Made by a program: the position numbers and the translations under genes. This document shows, one piece after another, positions 12,157-23,156 of a stretch of 64,000 bases of DNA. Below the pieces are notes generated by a model, which was not told where the DNA came from, made no database searches, and saw only the letters and a program-made list of their open reading frames with translations. The first letter of the stretch is position 1; every line of letters begins with the position of its first letter. Origin of the DNA: Tigriopus japonicus (Eukaryota > Arthropoda > Copepoda > Harpacticoida > Harpacticidae); contig CM021318.1 of assembly GCA_010645155.1 (NCBI GenBank), positions 1,519,188 through 1,583,187 of the forward strand, given 5' to 3'.

Positions 12157-14504
12157 CTAAATAAATAATGACAATTGGAAGTCTAAACACTTCTCATTCG
12201 TCTCCAAGGATGTCGGTTATGATTTCTGCAGGGCCATTGGGTGACACTCTCGATCGTAAAAAAATCATTCCGATTGACCAAGCAAGTTCAAATCACAGGT
12301 TCTTGACAAAGAGGGTGGAGACTGATCAAGATAGAGGGGTTGGTTGTACTCCCACCAATCCCTCCACCCACCCACGTAAATACAATCCTAACTTGCTCTC
12401 AAACCAACCCACCCAGAGACGGACGGTCCATCCAGGCCGAATTCCAATAAATGTTTCTCATATTTCCTGATTCAAAGATATCATGAATCCCCCCCCTCCT
12501 TCCATAACCAACCACCTCAAGCTCAGCTAGAGGTGAGATGATGAAGAAAGTACCGAGATCGAGAGGTACCTGCATTTTCGTGTGCCCTATCTGGAGGCCT
12601 TCAGCAAATTGCATGACTCACAGCATTCTTTTCAAATTCAGACCACAATAAGAGCTCAAGCTTGCTTTACTTTGGCCCCCACTCGTGAGACTCTTGAACT
12701 CCCAATCCATCCGAAGAAAGAGGCCTCTTGTGAAAATGTTTCGCACACCACCAAAAGCAATGTCTCGAGGCTCTTTAGCGATTGCCCCCTCTGATGAGGC
12801 GTTTGACACATTGTCAGCCCATTTCCACTTGAGCTACGAACTTGACATTTGTTCGTTGACATCTCTTTGGCCAATTAATGGAATTCAACAGAACAGTGTT
12901 GGCCACGTGTATCAACCATTTGCAAGGAGGCAGGAGGGATCTTTAAAAAGGGGATTCGAGTTTTGAAAAAACACGTCTTGGAGCTCATTCGCCCACATTT
13001 ATTGGCAACTGACCCAAGAAGTTCATTTGGGAAAGAAGAAAGTTACAAAAGGCCCTTTCAAAACAGCCTATTCCGTGCATGGGCATATGCAAAGAGAAAA
13101 TTTCGCTTAATCTAAAAACGTCATCCTGAAGAGTTTCCACTCGAGTGGATTCCTTTTTGACATCATCCACTATTTTGATCTCAGACAATTAAAGGGGCCC
13201 GAATAAGGCAGCTACTAGGAGCACTAATTGTCACAGAGAGAGAAAACCGGGACACAAAATCAAGAAGGCCTGAGAAAAAGAAATTTAAGAGCTCGAAAGT
13301 TCAGTCAGCTCTTTATCTTTGGCGTTGTTACTGAACTTGTGATTGGTATTCTGCAAAAATAAACGCACAGGGCCTCGATTCTTCGTCTCCATTCCATTAT
13401 ATCAAGAGACTCTAATTGGGTATTGCAACTGTGTTCAGGTATTTAGCATGCAAAATTGCAGATGTTATCAGCTATCACTGGGCAGATCAACGATGAGTTT
13501 GGCGAACATTGCTCCCCATGGAGTACGAGATGAGTTGACTCCTTTCATGGGAGGTGAAACTCGGAGACAATTAAGCCTTCGGCAATAAATATCGGTATCA
13601 CCTCTGCTGAACACTGTGTTTGAGTGACAGTCTTTTGAATTGACACATTTCAAAGCCAATGTTAAAGTTGGATGGATATCTCTGGGTTTGAAGATTGCCA
13701 AACGGCCAGAGTCATGCTCCAATATCGAGAATTAGGTTTGAATAAAGATTGCAAAACCAACGACTCCTTGAAAGGGCCAAAAGACGAAGAGACAAGCAAG
13801 CAAGCAGTCAGTCAGTCAGGCAAGGAAGGAAGCAAGGATGCACTCAGGATCGGCATGAGTTATGATTTCCCTCCTGAATGATCACTTGATCATGGCTCCT
13901 GCTATTTCGCATTTCCGATACGCATTCTGCATTTTAGTGAGAAATCTCTTCTTGATAGAGGAAGCAACTTTTGCATTATGAAAGCCTCATAGTTTCCTTT
14001 TGCTCACGATCCGCAGAATTGCTCTCAGAAGTGTGCACTTTGAGTAATTTGCACGTGTAGTGCGCGATTCATTTCTTTTTATTCACGTAAGGAGACTATT
14101 TTTTGGTCATACCATTACACTAATTTTTGTTATAAATATCAACAGCATTCACTTAGCTTCTTATTAGTTAATCAAAGGTCGAGTTGTGCAAGATCCAAGC
14201 AACATTTTGGCCTAAATAACAGTCGAACCACCCAAACGGATGGTCTATTGTTGTTGATATTGTTTTTCGCTGCATGTGCCCGAGCGCACTTGACACCTGT
14301 CAAGAGTTTGGTTACCTCCCACGGCACATGTGCCCAATAGCGTTAAGAAAACAACTGTTTGACCAAAACCTCCAAAAGAGGACTTCGATTTATTCTGACA
14401 GCGAACTTAACGAGTTCAGCTACCACCTTTTGGAGTCCAGCCTCAACTTGGTACGAACAGCTGTTTTGGGACCAACTCTGGCGTTCCCAAAGTTTCAGGC
14501 CTAC
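12157..14504. other. Intronic DNA, nothing recognised
   Basis: Includes a C-rich stretch near 12350-12420 and a short AAGCAAGCAGTCAGTCAG-type repeat near 13793-13820. A frame at 12614 (MQFAEGLQ...) reaches a GTACCT donor in phase 0, the wrong phase for the common exon. Confidence 0.45.
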
Positions 14505-14772
14505 CTTTAAACTTGGTCAAGTTCTCTTCGTACACGCCCCCGGTCAAGGATGACTTTGTTTCTTCCACAATTCTCCCATTGGAGTCGACCACTTTCTTAG
14601 CCTTGGACCCGCTCATTCCGCCGGACACTGAGGTTGTTGAGGAAGATGCCATATAATGTGACTCTCTATGGATGGAGGTGCTTGAAGACGCGTATTGGCT
14701 AGCTCGATGAGGCTCGTAGTCAGGCTCGAAACCTAATCGATCTCGGTAATACACGTTGGTGGTATGTGCCAT
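14505..14772 (-). CDS. shot: Spectraplakin alternative first exon 7 (Shot-A-like N-terminus)
   Basis: An ATG in ideal context (AAAACC before, G after) opens 89 codons: MAHTTNVYYRDRLGFEPDYE..., a Ser/Thr-rich middle, and EENLTKFK at the end, phase 1, donor TAAAG|GTAGGC. From memory, Drosophila Shot isoform A begins with YYKDRLGFDP and ends its first exon with EESLTRFK before DERDNVQKK, so both ends match closely. This is the clearest recognised N-terminus in the window. The sequence upstream (14.8-15.7 kb) is probably its 5' UTR and promoter. Confidence 0.92.
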
Positions 14773-15700
14773 GGTTTTGGCCAAGGATCTTCTTCAGATA
14801 GCACTGCTCACTCTCACTAATTCACTGGGGGAAGCAAGAACCACCCACTCACCATAACACACTCGGTGAGTTCTCCGGGCATGCACTCCACCAACGATCT
14901 TGGGACTCTCCAGGCACAGAGTGGATTCTTCCTTCGGGTGGATCAAATGTGGAACCTTGCAGGACCTTGTCACTTGACCAAGGGAAGGGGTGCATAAAAT
15001 CGTGTCCAGCTGAAGGGGCTCTGTTTGCAACAACACTTCTTTCTTTTCTCCCTGAGCAGACGACGGTCTCTTCCTCCTCGTTCTCGTTCACGTCTTTCTT
15101 TTCCTTGTCGTCGCCGTTGTCGTCGCTGACGTCGTATCCGAGGGTCTTCGTCTCAGCCAGCTAACCACCACCACCACTACCACTCGCATCCATGTGGGGT
15201 AACGTCAGAGGGCGCTCGACAGATCAGCTACATACAGATGAAATGGTCTCTTTTGATGTAGGCCTCCCAACCAAGAAGAGCAAAAATCTTGCTTGCACAT
15301 GTGCTCTGGGCTTTCAACTTGAAGCTTTGCTATGTCTTTCTCTCTCATACACACTCACGCACCCGCAAAAACGAATACATACGCCTTAGTGCTCGATATT
15401 TGGAGGTCTGTGCTCAAAGAGCGCTTCACCACACGAGAGCGTAAGCTGAACTACTTCTTGCCTTCGTTACTTACCACTACTACTCACTTCTTTACCTTTT
15501 GCTACTCGCACTTCTCTCTCAAGTCACTTTGAAAACCGCCGTGAAGCTCCGGTATCAAACTTGTCCGTACATTGTACATCAGAAAAGCTAGAGTAAGAAG
15601 AGGGAAGTAGTGGCTTGGAAAGAAAAAAATCACCAATACATTACGAGGGAGGAACGGCAAGCTTGGGATCGGGATCGCCGTCTTTACCACCAAAAATTCT
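14773..15700 (-). promoter_or_regulatory. shot: Probable 5' UTR and promoter region of the Shot-A-like transcript
   Basis: This GC-richer, low-complexity stretch lies directly upstream of the best-supported first exon. It holds GA-rich and CAC-rich runs on the minus strand and a long acidic-looking frame without a start (15160-14846) that I read as untranslated. Splice-like sites (TTATG|GTGAGT at 14850, AAAAG|GTAAAG near 15496) may remove short 5' UTR introns. No TATA box was identified, so the exact start site is unknown. Confidence 0.35.
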
Positions 15701-15901
15701 CACAGGTAACAACTTTAGGTTGAAGAAACGAAATGCGAAAAAGGAGCTCAAAGTCTGGACGGGCTACGCAATTGAAGAGTCGATTTTTCAATTCTGAGCA
15801 CTACCACCACATCAATTTTGAACCTCCATCTATTCATTGATCATCTCATCACGGATCTGGCGATGAAATAAAAAAAGATGAAGTGGACTAGCTTGCCTCA
15901 C

Positions 15902-15983
15902 CTGATTTGACTTCTAACGCATGACTCGTTTCTTGCTCCAGAAATTTCTTATCAAGTCTGAGACATCTAATGTACCGACTCAT
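15902..15983 (-). CDS. shot: Spectraplakin alternative first exon 6 (short)
   Basis: A 27-codon exon with a near-ideal start context (GCC immediately before ATG): MSRYIRCLRLDKKFLEQETS... ending ALEVKS at donor ATCAG|GTGAGG, phase 1. Joined to 9809 it reads ...[14 protein letters not shown], a smooth charged helix-like junction. It falls below usual ORF length cut-offs. The CRCL segment could be palmitoylated, which is inference only. Start context, donor and phase all agree, so I consider it likely though unproven. Confidence 0.65.
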
Positions 15984-16822
15984 GGCAACAATCCTCTATA
16001 TACGTTGTGTTCACACAATAAGACTTTGTACCAGTCTTGTTCAAATCCACTAAAATTGTTCAATATCATTGCTCACCAAACTATGAATGTGGTTAACGCA
16101 ACAGGGGGTAAATGCTAGGATGTCAAAAATATGGTTTGTTCCCTCGATGCAATTACTGTTACAATGATATGTACTAATCAATGTACTTCTATAGTCTAAA
16201 GAAATATTAACAGACAGTTTGAAAAATGATGCTTGTAACAGTTGTGCTCAGATTAATTAGTATTCTTTTCATTTGCACCTCAATCAAAAATCTGAAAACA
16301 GAGGTGAACAATACTAATCTATTAGTATCCCTGAGTGTCTTTTGCCTTAGCCATGAGCAACAATTAACAAAAAACACTTCCTTAAGGTTGACCTTACATC
16401 CAACTCGATTGTGGGTATCATTATTGATTCACTCTAACCACGTTCGGTGGGGGATACACCTTATCTCCCGCCGCAAGATTTCAAATACGCCCACGCCCAT
16501 TGCACTGGTAATCGACCAAGTAATTCACCAAAAGAGACCACAATCAAACTTGACGAATCCTCATGAATCACCTACAACGTGCAATCAAACAAATAAAATC
16601 GGAAAATCCTCTTCAAATATTGACACTGGATTCCATTGATCACAATTGAGCGTCTTCGACTAAGGCTATCCTGCTTTCACTTGAAATATTCAAGACAATT
16701 CCGTGTTCACTTCTTCAAATCCTCAGCCCGCTCTTCACTTTTGTTGTTATTTTTTCATCCGTTCTGCCGGCTTTTTCCGGGCGGGAATACCGCCTGCCCA
16801 GCCAAGGAATTCACTGGCCGGG

Positions 16823-16834
16823 CCAATGACGTCA
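16823..16834. promoter_or_regulatory. Full palindromic CRE/ATF site beside a CCAAT box
   Basis: CCAATGACGTCA joins a CCAAT box to a perfect TGACGTCA cAMP-response element, inside an unusually GC-rich patch (about 16750-16900) within an AT-rich intron. It could mark an extra promoter or enhancer of the spectraplakin gene. One 8-bp match in 64 kb is expected about once by chance, so the local GC patch matters more than the motif. Confidence 0.3.
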
Positions 16835-16902
16835 TTTTCTCCGAAGAGCAACGCTTGAGGAAGACTTCAAAACTTCCACAGGTAGTCATTGAATCCGAGT
16901 GA

Positions 16903-17772
16903 TTATTCCAACTTGGACAACGGAAGAAGGGAGGAAAGGTGGATAGTGGAGGAGAAAAAGTGCCGTTAAAAAAGTAAAAAAAACTCCACCTACTTATGCA
17001 ATGAAATGGTGATCACGCTCATCATCAAGCTGATCATGCCATAGAGCACAGAATCTTGCAAGTTTTGATAGCGGTTGTTGGACAGGTAGGCAACAGACCA
17101 ACCGCCAAAGATGAATCATGGATGGAGGCAATGTGTTCGCGCTTCCATATTGAATTTAATAGCAACCTCATTGAATGACATTAATGCTAAATCGAAGAAG
17201 AGCACCACGAGAGATTGCTAATCGAAAATAAACTTTGCAGAGAACAACAGAGTCGAGTGTTTTTCTGAAAATGGCATCATCTTCCAAAATAAGCATCACC
17301 CGTGTGCGTACATGTACGAGACAACATACCCACAAAGTCTGTCGGACCTCTTAAGTTAGCTAAATAAGCGGAGGATCTAGAATGCGTAGGCAAACTCGTT
17401 GCTCGATGATCTGGTAAGACCAATGAATTTGCTTGGTCCATTTGTCGCACAAGTCAGCCCAAATTGAGAACCAAAAGCCGCCATGCCATCTAAAAACATT
17501 CACAACTGTTCATCATTTTTACACATTCCTCGTGAACGTACACTACGTACACTCGCTTTCTGGGAAAGGGAACGTCGGAGCACGATCAATTCAATTTTAT
17601 TGCCCTTTCTAGGAGCCTTTGTCAAATCACTCGTTTCACGCAATTTTGACCTTAAAGCTTAACATCATTTACGAGGAGTGTTTAAGATATCGTGTTGGGC
17701 AATCCATTGGTATTAGGGCAGAATAACAATTCAAACGTTGCAGAAATTAATTTCTTGACTGAACGGTCTTAC
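16903..17772. other. Intronic DNA, nothing recognised
   Basis: Intron between the GC-rich patch and alternative exon 5. No coding or repeat signal was found. Confidence 0.45.
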
Positions 17773-18019
17773 CTCGAGTAATGCGAGACAATTTCCGTGA
17801 TAGTTTTAGGCCCTCTTCATTGGTTGACACTTTTAGCAAATACGGATTGGGTGCCACTATTGTGGTCATTCGACGACATCGTTCTAAGCCCTTCAGTTGT
17901 GCCGATTTTTTAAGCTCCTTGATTTTATTTTCACGGTCCAAACCCTCATTGGCAAAAATGGGACCAACCGGTAAAGATATTCGTCGCCCAGATTGCATAA
18001 TCCGGTTAAATCCAAACAT
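17773..18019 (-). CDS. shot: Spectraplakin alternative first exon 5
   Basis: An ATG at 18019 opens 82 codons (MFGFNRIMQSGRRISLPVGP...) ending in phase 1 at donor TCGAG|GTAAGA. The product is strongly basic in its second half (KIKELKKSAQLKGLERCRR, RKLSRITR). Joined to 9809 it gives ...SRITR-DERDAIQ. The first ATG has weak context (T at -3); the second in-frame ATG (codon 8, A at -3) may be used instead. No known domain is recognised. The assignment to spectraplakin depends on shared phase, orientation and position. Confidence 0.7.
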
Positions 18020-18683
18020 TAATCACAAAAGAGCACTTGAAACATTTCTGAGAAACTCAATTGAACTGACAAACTAGATCAAATCAAGCCCAAACGTTAT
18101 CTTAAGGATTACTAAGTTTCTTGATCTCGCGTTCCTAAAGGCTTTGTTAAGCCCCTCACATCAAATTGCTTCGGGAGGGTTGCGAAACATCCTGATTCAT
18201 TTTAACTGTTTTTCTAACCTTAGCAGAGCGAAATACTCACACTGTCTTCAACTTTGTGCAAGACTTAACTACAATCGTCTTTTTGTTAACAGGAAAATTG
18301 GCCCTCAGTTCCATCAAAATTCCCTAGATGGCGCGCTGAATGACAAACATAATGCAGGCTATTTACAAGAGACCTCTATGTTTCCAAAAACTGAATTCAT
18401 TTGCCAAGTGCAGAGCCTAGAACATTAACAATCTATCGTAAAAACATTCAATATTGCACGTCTTAATTTCTTTATCTAAAAAAGAGAAGGTTTACTCTTC
18501 TCTAAATAAAGCTAAAGAGAGACCATTAAAGCAACGCTTGTAGTTTGAAGTGGCCCGCTTTTCTCAGAGACCCCAAAGGTACTAAAGTTTGATAGTCAGG
18601 CCGTTTGTTCGGGTTTAAAACGAAATGTTAGTGTCCGGTTTGAAAGCAAAAACACTTCTAGAGGATCATAGGAAACGCCTTAC

Positions 18684-18789
18684 CTCTTTCATAAATGGAG
18701 TCACTAAAAGCAGCAAGTTCGCAATAGAGATCTTTGGTTCCGATTCTGTGGGCACTTTTCACCACTTCACTCTCTTCATGGTGCGGCAT
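18684..18789 (-). CDS. shot: Spectraplakin alternative first exon 4 (short)
   Basis: A short exon of 35 codons plus one base: an ATG with A at -3, MPHHEESEVVKSAHRIGT..., ending SDSIYER at donor AAAGAG|GTAAGG, phase 1. Joined to 9809 it gives ...IYER-DERDAIQ. A TAG lies about 20 codons upstream in the same frame, so the ATG is the likely start unless the CTGCAG site at 18834 is used as an acceptor. It is too short to be caught by an ORF length filter. Phase match and donor quality support it; no homologue is recognised. Confidence 0.55.
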
Positions 18790-20234
18790 TCTTGCATCCG
18801 ATTCATGACTTTGTACGACTGCAGAAATTCTCTAAAACTGTTTCAAACTCCTGGCGTCGAAAATTTTCACGGACCACAAATCAAGAGGAAATTCAAATTC
18901 AGCTTAACATTTCCTGTGTTAAAGGAGTAAAAAGGTTCCAAGCACTGAGAACGCATAATTCGGATCCGATCATCATATTCAGAATTCGGGGCCTCACCGG
19001 AGAGTTTTCTCTCAACAGGCACAAACGGCCTTCACAGCAGCTATAAATAACACGGTGTGACACGTCTGATTCGTTATGTGTCATGGATTTCACCTGTTCA
19101 CCCAGTTGTAACTCTCGGAATTCAATTAAATATGGATCAATTTGCGAAAAGACACTCAGGACATTAAGGACCCGCGGGCTAACTAAAACCACACCAATGA
19201 AGGTTCCGAAAGTACAAATATTGGAATAAATATGATAGAATCCTCACACCATGACATTTTGTGGCATTCCAAGCGCACTAAATGTGGAAAGAAGGCTTTC
19301 GGAAAGCCCTTATCAGAAGAAATAGACGTGCACAATATTGACACACATTTAAATAGAAACGACAGCTGTTTTTCGACTTGGGATTATTCGTGCCAAGCGA
19401 TTTGCTGACTAAAAGAAATCCTGACAACTGACCCTGTGACGAAGCCCTACGAATGGCCCCTCAACAAAGTTCGATGGGAACACGAAGCACGAAAATCCTC
19501 AGTTCGTTCAACGATTACAAGGGATCAGAGAGAGACTGACTCTAGAGCAGAAGTGTTCCGAGTCTCTAGTGTCATGAGAGACTGGCTCTCATGTGGATTT
19601 TTTTTTATGATCGTGATCAGTGTTGCTACTTTAGTTTTCCACCACCTGACAGAAAATACAGTTTCAGAATGGCAACACTACCCTTGGTTTGGCCATATAA
19701 AGACGAAAACTTACGGGTTCCGCAAGATCTACCAACTCGAGCGATAAAGAAGGTATTAGTGTTCCATTAGCTGATGAAAATAAGGGAAAATGTGCCCATT
19801 TACATGTCTGCACTTATATGACCCCTTGGCTTGCAAGCATTTACAAATGATCTGGGCGTTGTAGGAAGAGACGGTCTCATGTGGCACCTTTTGGTAAATG
19901 GAAGCCAATTCCAAATTCATGAGGCATGGCCGTGAAAATTGCATGATAAGCACAGAGCAGACAAATCAACACATTTGATAGACTGGAAACATGAGACGCG
20001 AGAGCCAATCAATGTTTTGACTACTCTGCCTGAAAACAGCCAAACAATCATTAGTTAATTGCCATCCCAAACAATTTTTCCCGCTTCCTGCGAGGAAACA
20101 CACCCATTCAACTAATTTCTAAAACAATTTTCAAACCATATTTCTACTCTTCCTTTTGAATACTGTAAGTGTAAAAAAGTTATGGTCCATCAAATAAGAT
20201 TGGAGACGCCTAATGTTATCCTATCTCAACTTAC
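18790..20234. other. Intronic or 5' regulatory DNA, nothing recognised
   Basis: Lies between alternative exons 4 and 3. Short frames on both strands lack support. Part of it is likely 5' UTR or promoter for exon 4. Confidence 0.4.
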
Positions 20235-20535
20235 CTTTAAGAGCATGCAGAAGGCACTCAAAAGACATTGAGCGCAATGGAGAAACGCACCGGTTCAAGG
20301 CCGGTAACGATTGAGTTCGGCCAAGTCCAAGACCGGCAAAGTATAAATGAGAGGCGGCTGAGAACTCGTGAGCATAATCTACCAGCCTGCGGTTGACAAA
20401 CACCAAACTGCCCACTTGTCTGGGATATCCGTAAGGTCGTCGAATGATCTGATTGAGGTACCTTGTGGACACTGACCTAGAGAGTTGATGCTCTTCCTCG
20501 TACTCTCGAACACGGGACAGCACATTGTTACCCAT
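20235..20535 (-). CDS. shot: Spectraplakin alternative first exon 3
   Basis: An ATG in good context (GCCAA before it) opens 100 codons starting MGNNVLSRVREYEEEHQLSR and ending in phase 1 at a near-perfect donor, TTAAAG|GTAAGT. Joined to 9809 it reads ...HALK-DERDAIQ. MGNN begins with Gly2, so N-myristoylation is conceivable (M-G-N-x-x-x-S/T type; residue 6 here is Leu and Ser is residue 7, so the fit is imperfect). The sequence is basic (RRPYGYPRQ) and has no recognised domain. Length, donor quality and phase make this one of the more reliable alternative exons. Confidence 0.8.
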
Positions 20536-21967
20536 TTGGCAACCATATCACACCTCACAATCGCCAGATGACAGATGGTTGGCTAAGAAGAATTCAGCTC
20601 TGAGACAACTTCGAGCTCGACGACACGTCGACTTAGTGAGAACAATTTAGAAACTGTGATCGAAAAAAAGAGGAACTCTCCCAGAAAGTTCGACACTGAT
20701 TGGTTCAAAGAGCTCAGGCACACGGTTTTTCTGCAGTTTCATCCTTGAGGCAGATTCCCGCAGAAAAAGCAAATCAACTTAGCGAGACAACAACTCATTC
20801 GGCACTTCCACACAATAATTACGAGTTAGTAAGGTGACAATTATTATTGTTCACTCTCAATTGGATTCTCTTATAACAAAGATAACCATCAACAATCAGA
20901 GCCATAAGATTGTTCCTAAGGAATTGGTTCAAGGTCACAAAACATGCACCGTGATCAAGGAGAAGAATTGGATACACTATTTTAGTATCCAAAGGAACAA
21001 CTTTGACACTAATGCCGAAATCTCAGGGTCCCTCCAGTTCAAGCCCTTCTTATACTCTTGATGTCCCTGGAAAGTAAAAAGCCCCCGGTTGCTACGAAAT
21101 GAAGTTTCTCTCATATGGCAAATGGGACCGTTTTATATTCCGATATTTCCTTATACTTTCTTTCATCTTTGGTCCCATTCATAACAACTATCAACCTCTC
21201 TAGGAACCCTGAAAGCATTTACAGACTTTCTTCTCCTTCTGTGTTCCTTTGCTCCATCCAGAGCTGAAGACAGAGGGACTGAATGTATAGATCAAGGCCA
21301 TTTTCGGGGCCTTTTGGACCCAAGAAGGCCGCATCAGCTGTTTTGGACGGAGAGGTCCATGCTTTCACTTTGGACCAATAGGCTTTTGAAGGATGCTCGA
21401 GCGTTCATTAAAAGCACACTTGTGCGTCCCTAATGGCCAATCTTGGAGAACAAGTGTCAAGTTCGAAGACTAATGACAAGAGGGCCAATTATCGTGTACA
21501 TATAAATGCTGAAATAACCTTTTTCATGTCCGTAACAAGATACCGAAAACCACGCAACCTCGAGTTACCTAACTGTTCGGTGTTTTGAAACACGTACCTG
21601 AAAAGAGAAGAACAGAAAACGTCAAGTTACATTATTTGAGACAATATTAGAAGAGCTATTGACATATGAGATGATGTTCTAATTGACTTCCTGCTTCGTT
21701 AACAATTTACCTTCATGATCGTGAAACTGAACCAAATGGAAGCGTATCAAATTTAAGTGTCCGCCTTTTAACAAATTGACATGCTATGATTTTTTTCTTT
21801 TTTTGAAATTTGGGAGGACAGCTAGCGTTCAAGGACAAATACAATTGAGAAATTGGATCTGTACAGCATCCATTTGATCTGAATGTAGTGCAACAAGTAA
21901 ATTGCAACACACCCTTCCCTCCTAATTTCCTCAACATGGATTATCACTTTTTGTGTCACATTTGTAC
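20536..21967. other. Intronic or 5' regulatory DNA, nothing recognised
   Basis: Lies between alternative exons 3 and 2. A pyrimidine-rich acceptor-like tract at about 21600-21625 (minus strand) is the only feature noted; the putative exon after it runs into a stop in the required phase. Confidence 0.4.
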
Positions 21968-22267
21968 CTGTAAAACACAAGCCAATTCCAGCCCGTTTGA
22001 ATTCATCAGGGACTTCGTCGCATTCACGAGGTTTCACTTTTTGCGAAGGCATCACGTACAACCAAGCATTGTTATGGTTGCTGTTGTGGTTGTTGTCGTT
22101 ATTATTGGCACTAATATTATTGATTGTTCTATGAGTGTTCACGGAAATGGGCGTGTCAGGAATCCGAGGCAGCTCAAGTTCACTACTGCGATTAGTTTTG
22201 GGAACAGGACTCAGAGATCCACTCGAGGTTGAACTTGCTTCAGTGGAGTTACTCGTAGAGTAATAGT
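21968..22267 (-). CDS. shot: Spectraplakin alternative 5' end 2, second exon
   Basis: This 300-bp exon has an acceptor AATACCAG and a donor ACAG|GTACAA and is phase 1 to phase 1. It encodes a Ser/Thr/Asn-rich, presumably disordered segment (SSTSSGSLSPVPKTNRSSEL) and an Asn/His run (NNNDNNHNSNHNN) encoded by CAACAA-like simple sequence. Phase 1 exit allows direct joining to the common exon at 9809. The exon contains no stop in frame over 100 codons. The exit site could instead feed an unseen exon; a pyrimidine-rich acceptor-like site lies near 21600, but continuing there from phase 1 hits a stop. Confidence 0.6.
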
Positions 22268-23017
22268 CTGGTATTAAACGAAATGTAACAGTTACTGACA
22301 TTCAGAGAGTTGGCTTGAAAGAATACAAAACCGGGGCAAAAAGGGACAGTACATCGAATATGTTGTCAATTTTGTTTTGATGTTCGTTTTGTTTTTTTTG
22401 CGAACAGAAAGCAGTTTTTGGTTAGGCGTATGTTTTAGGCCATTTTGATCTTTTTGCCAGTTGTTCAGGGATTTCCCCTAGGAAACGACACTTTGTACCG
22501 TAAATGTTCTTGTGAATGCTAGATATCGCATTGGCTTTATCAAGAAGGGCTTAGATACGTCTATTTAGAGGTCATTTTTTAATGTAATGCAAAATTAATT
22601 AATGAGGCCGTCAAATTTCATGGATGAATGAATTGTCATGAACCCGTAAAAAGCGCTCGAATGTAACCAAATTCTACATAAAGAGTACTTTTCCAAGCTC
22701 TGTAAAAAGTATTGTCACTTTTAGAAAACACCTTCGAAATAACAGTTTTTGAAACACATTTTAACAAATTGCAACGTAAGTTCAGGCCATTTTCCACACG
22801 AAAAAATGATAAAGAAATGAAATAACGGCCCATTCGCTTCTCTTCATTGATTTTCTGATTTCAAATTTCAATGTCATTATTAGCCATTTCGAATGACGCC
22901 AAGGATCTTGTCCGGTTGAAATATTTGAAGCAATGTGGTTATTCGGTAGCAAAAGGAGAGACAAAAATTAGAATAGTCTGCTTCCAACTCTCGAAATGTC
23001 AAAAAGCATAAAATAAC

Positions 23018-23156
23018 CTGGCAAGATCGCGGTCGGATCTGGACTCGAACTGCATTCGATCAAGGGTGACCGATCACGAGGATGCAAGCCCAAAGCTACA
23101 CGATGAAATTGACAGCCAGAATGAGGTGGAAAATAATAGTCGTCGTACGACGACAT
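23018..23156 (-). CDS. shot: Spectraplakin alternative 5' end 2, first exon
   Basis: An ATG in good context (AAAAC before it) opens 46 codons beginning MSSYDDYYFPPHSG, ending in phase 1 at a weak-to-moderate donor, CCAG|GTTATT. It joins in frame to the exon at 21968-22267, creating a split Asp codon. There is no recognised domain; the peptide is rich in Tyr, Asp, Ser and Pro. An open frame of 187 codons runs antisense over its start and I regard it as chance. The assignment to this gene rests on phase and on the exit phase of the second exon. Confidence 0.6.

Noticed and set aside
14846..15160. Acidic, Lys/Glu/Asp-rich minus-strand frame upstream of the Shot-A-like exon
   Set aside because: It has no ATG near its start and ends in TGA at the donor-like site; a 28-bp intron would be needed to reach the next exon. 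I treat it as 5' UTR.
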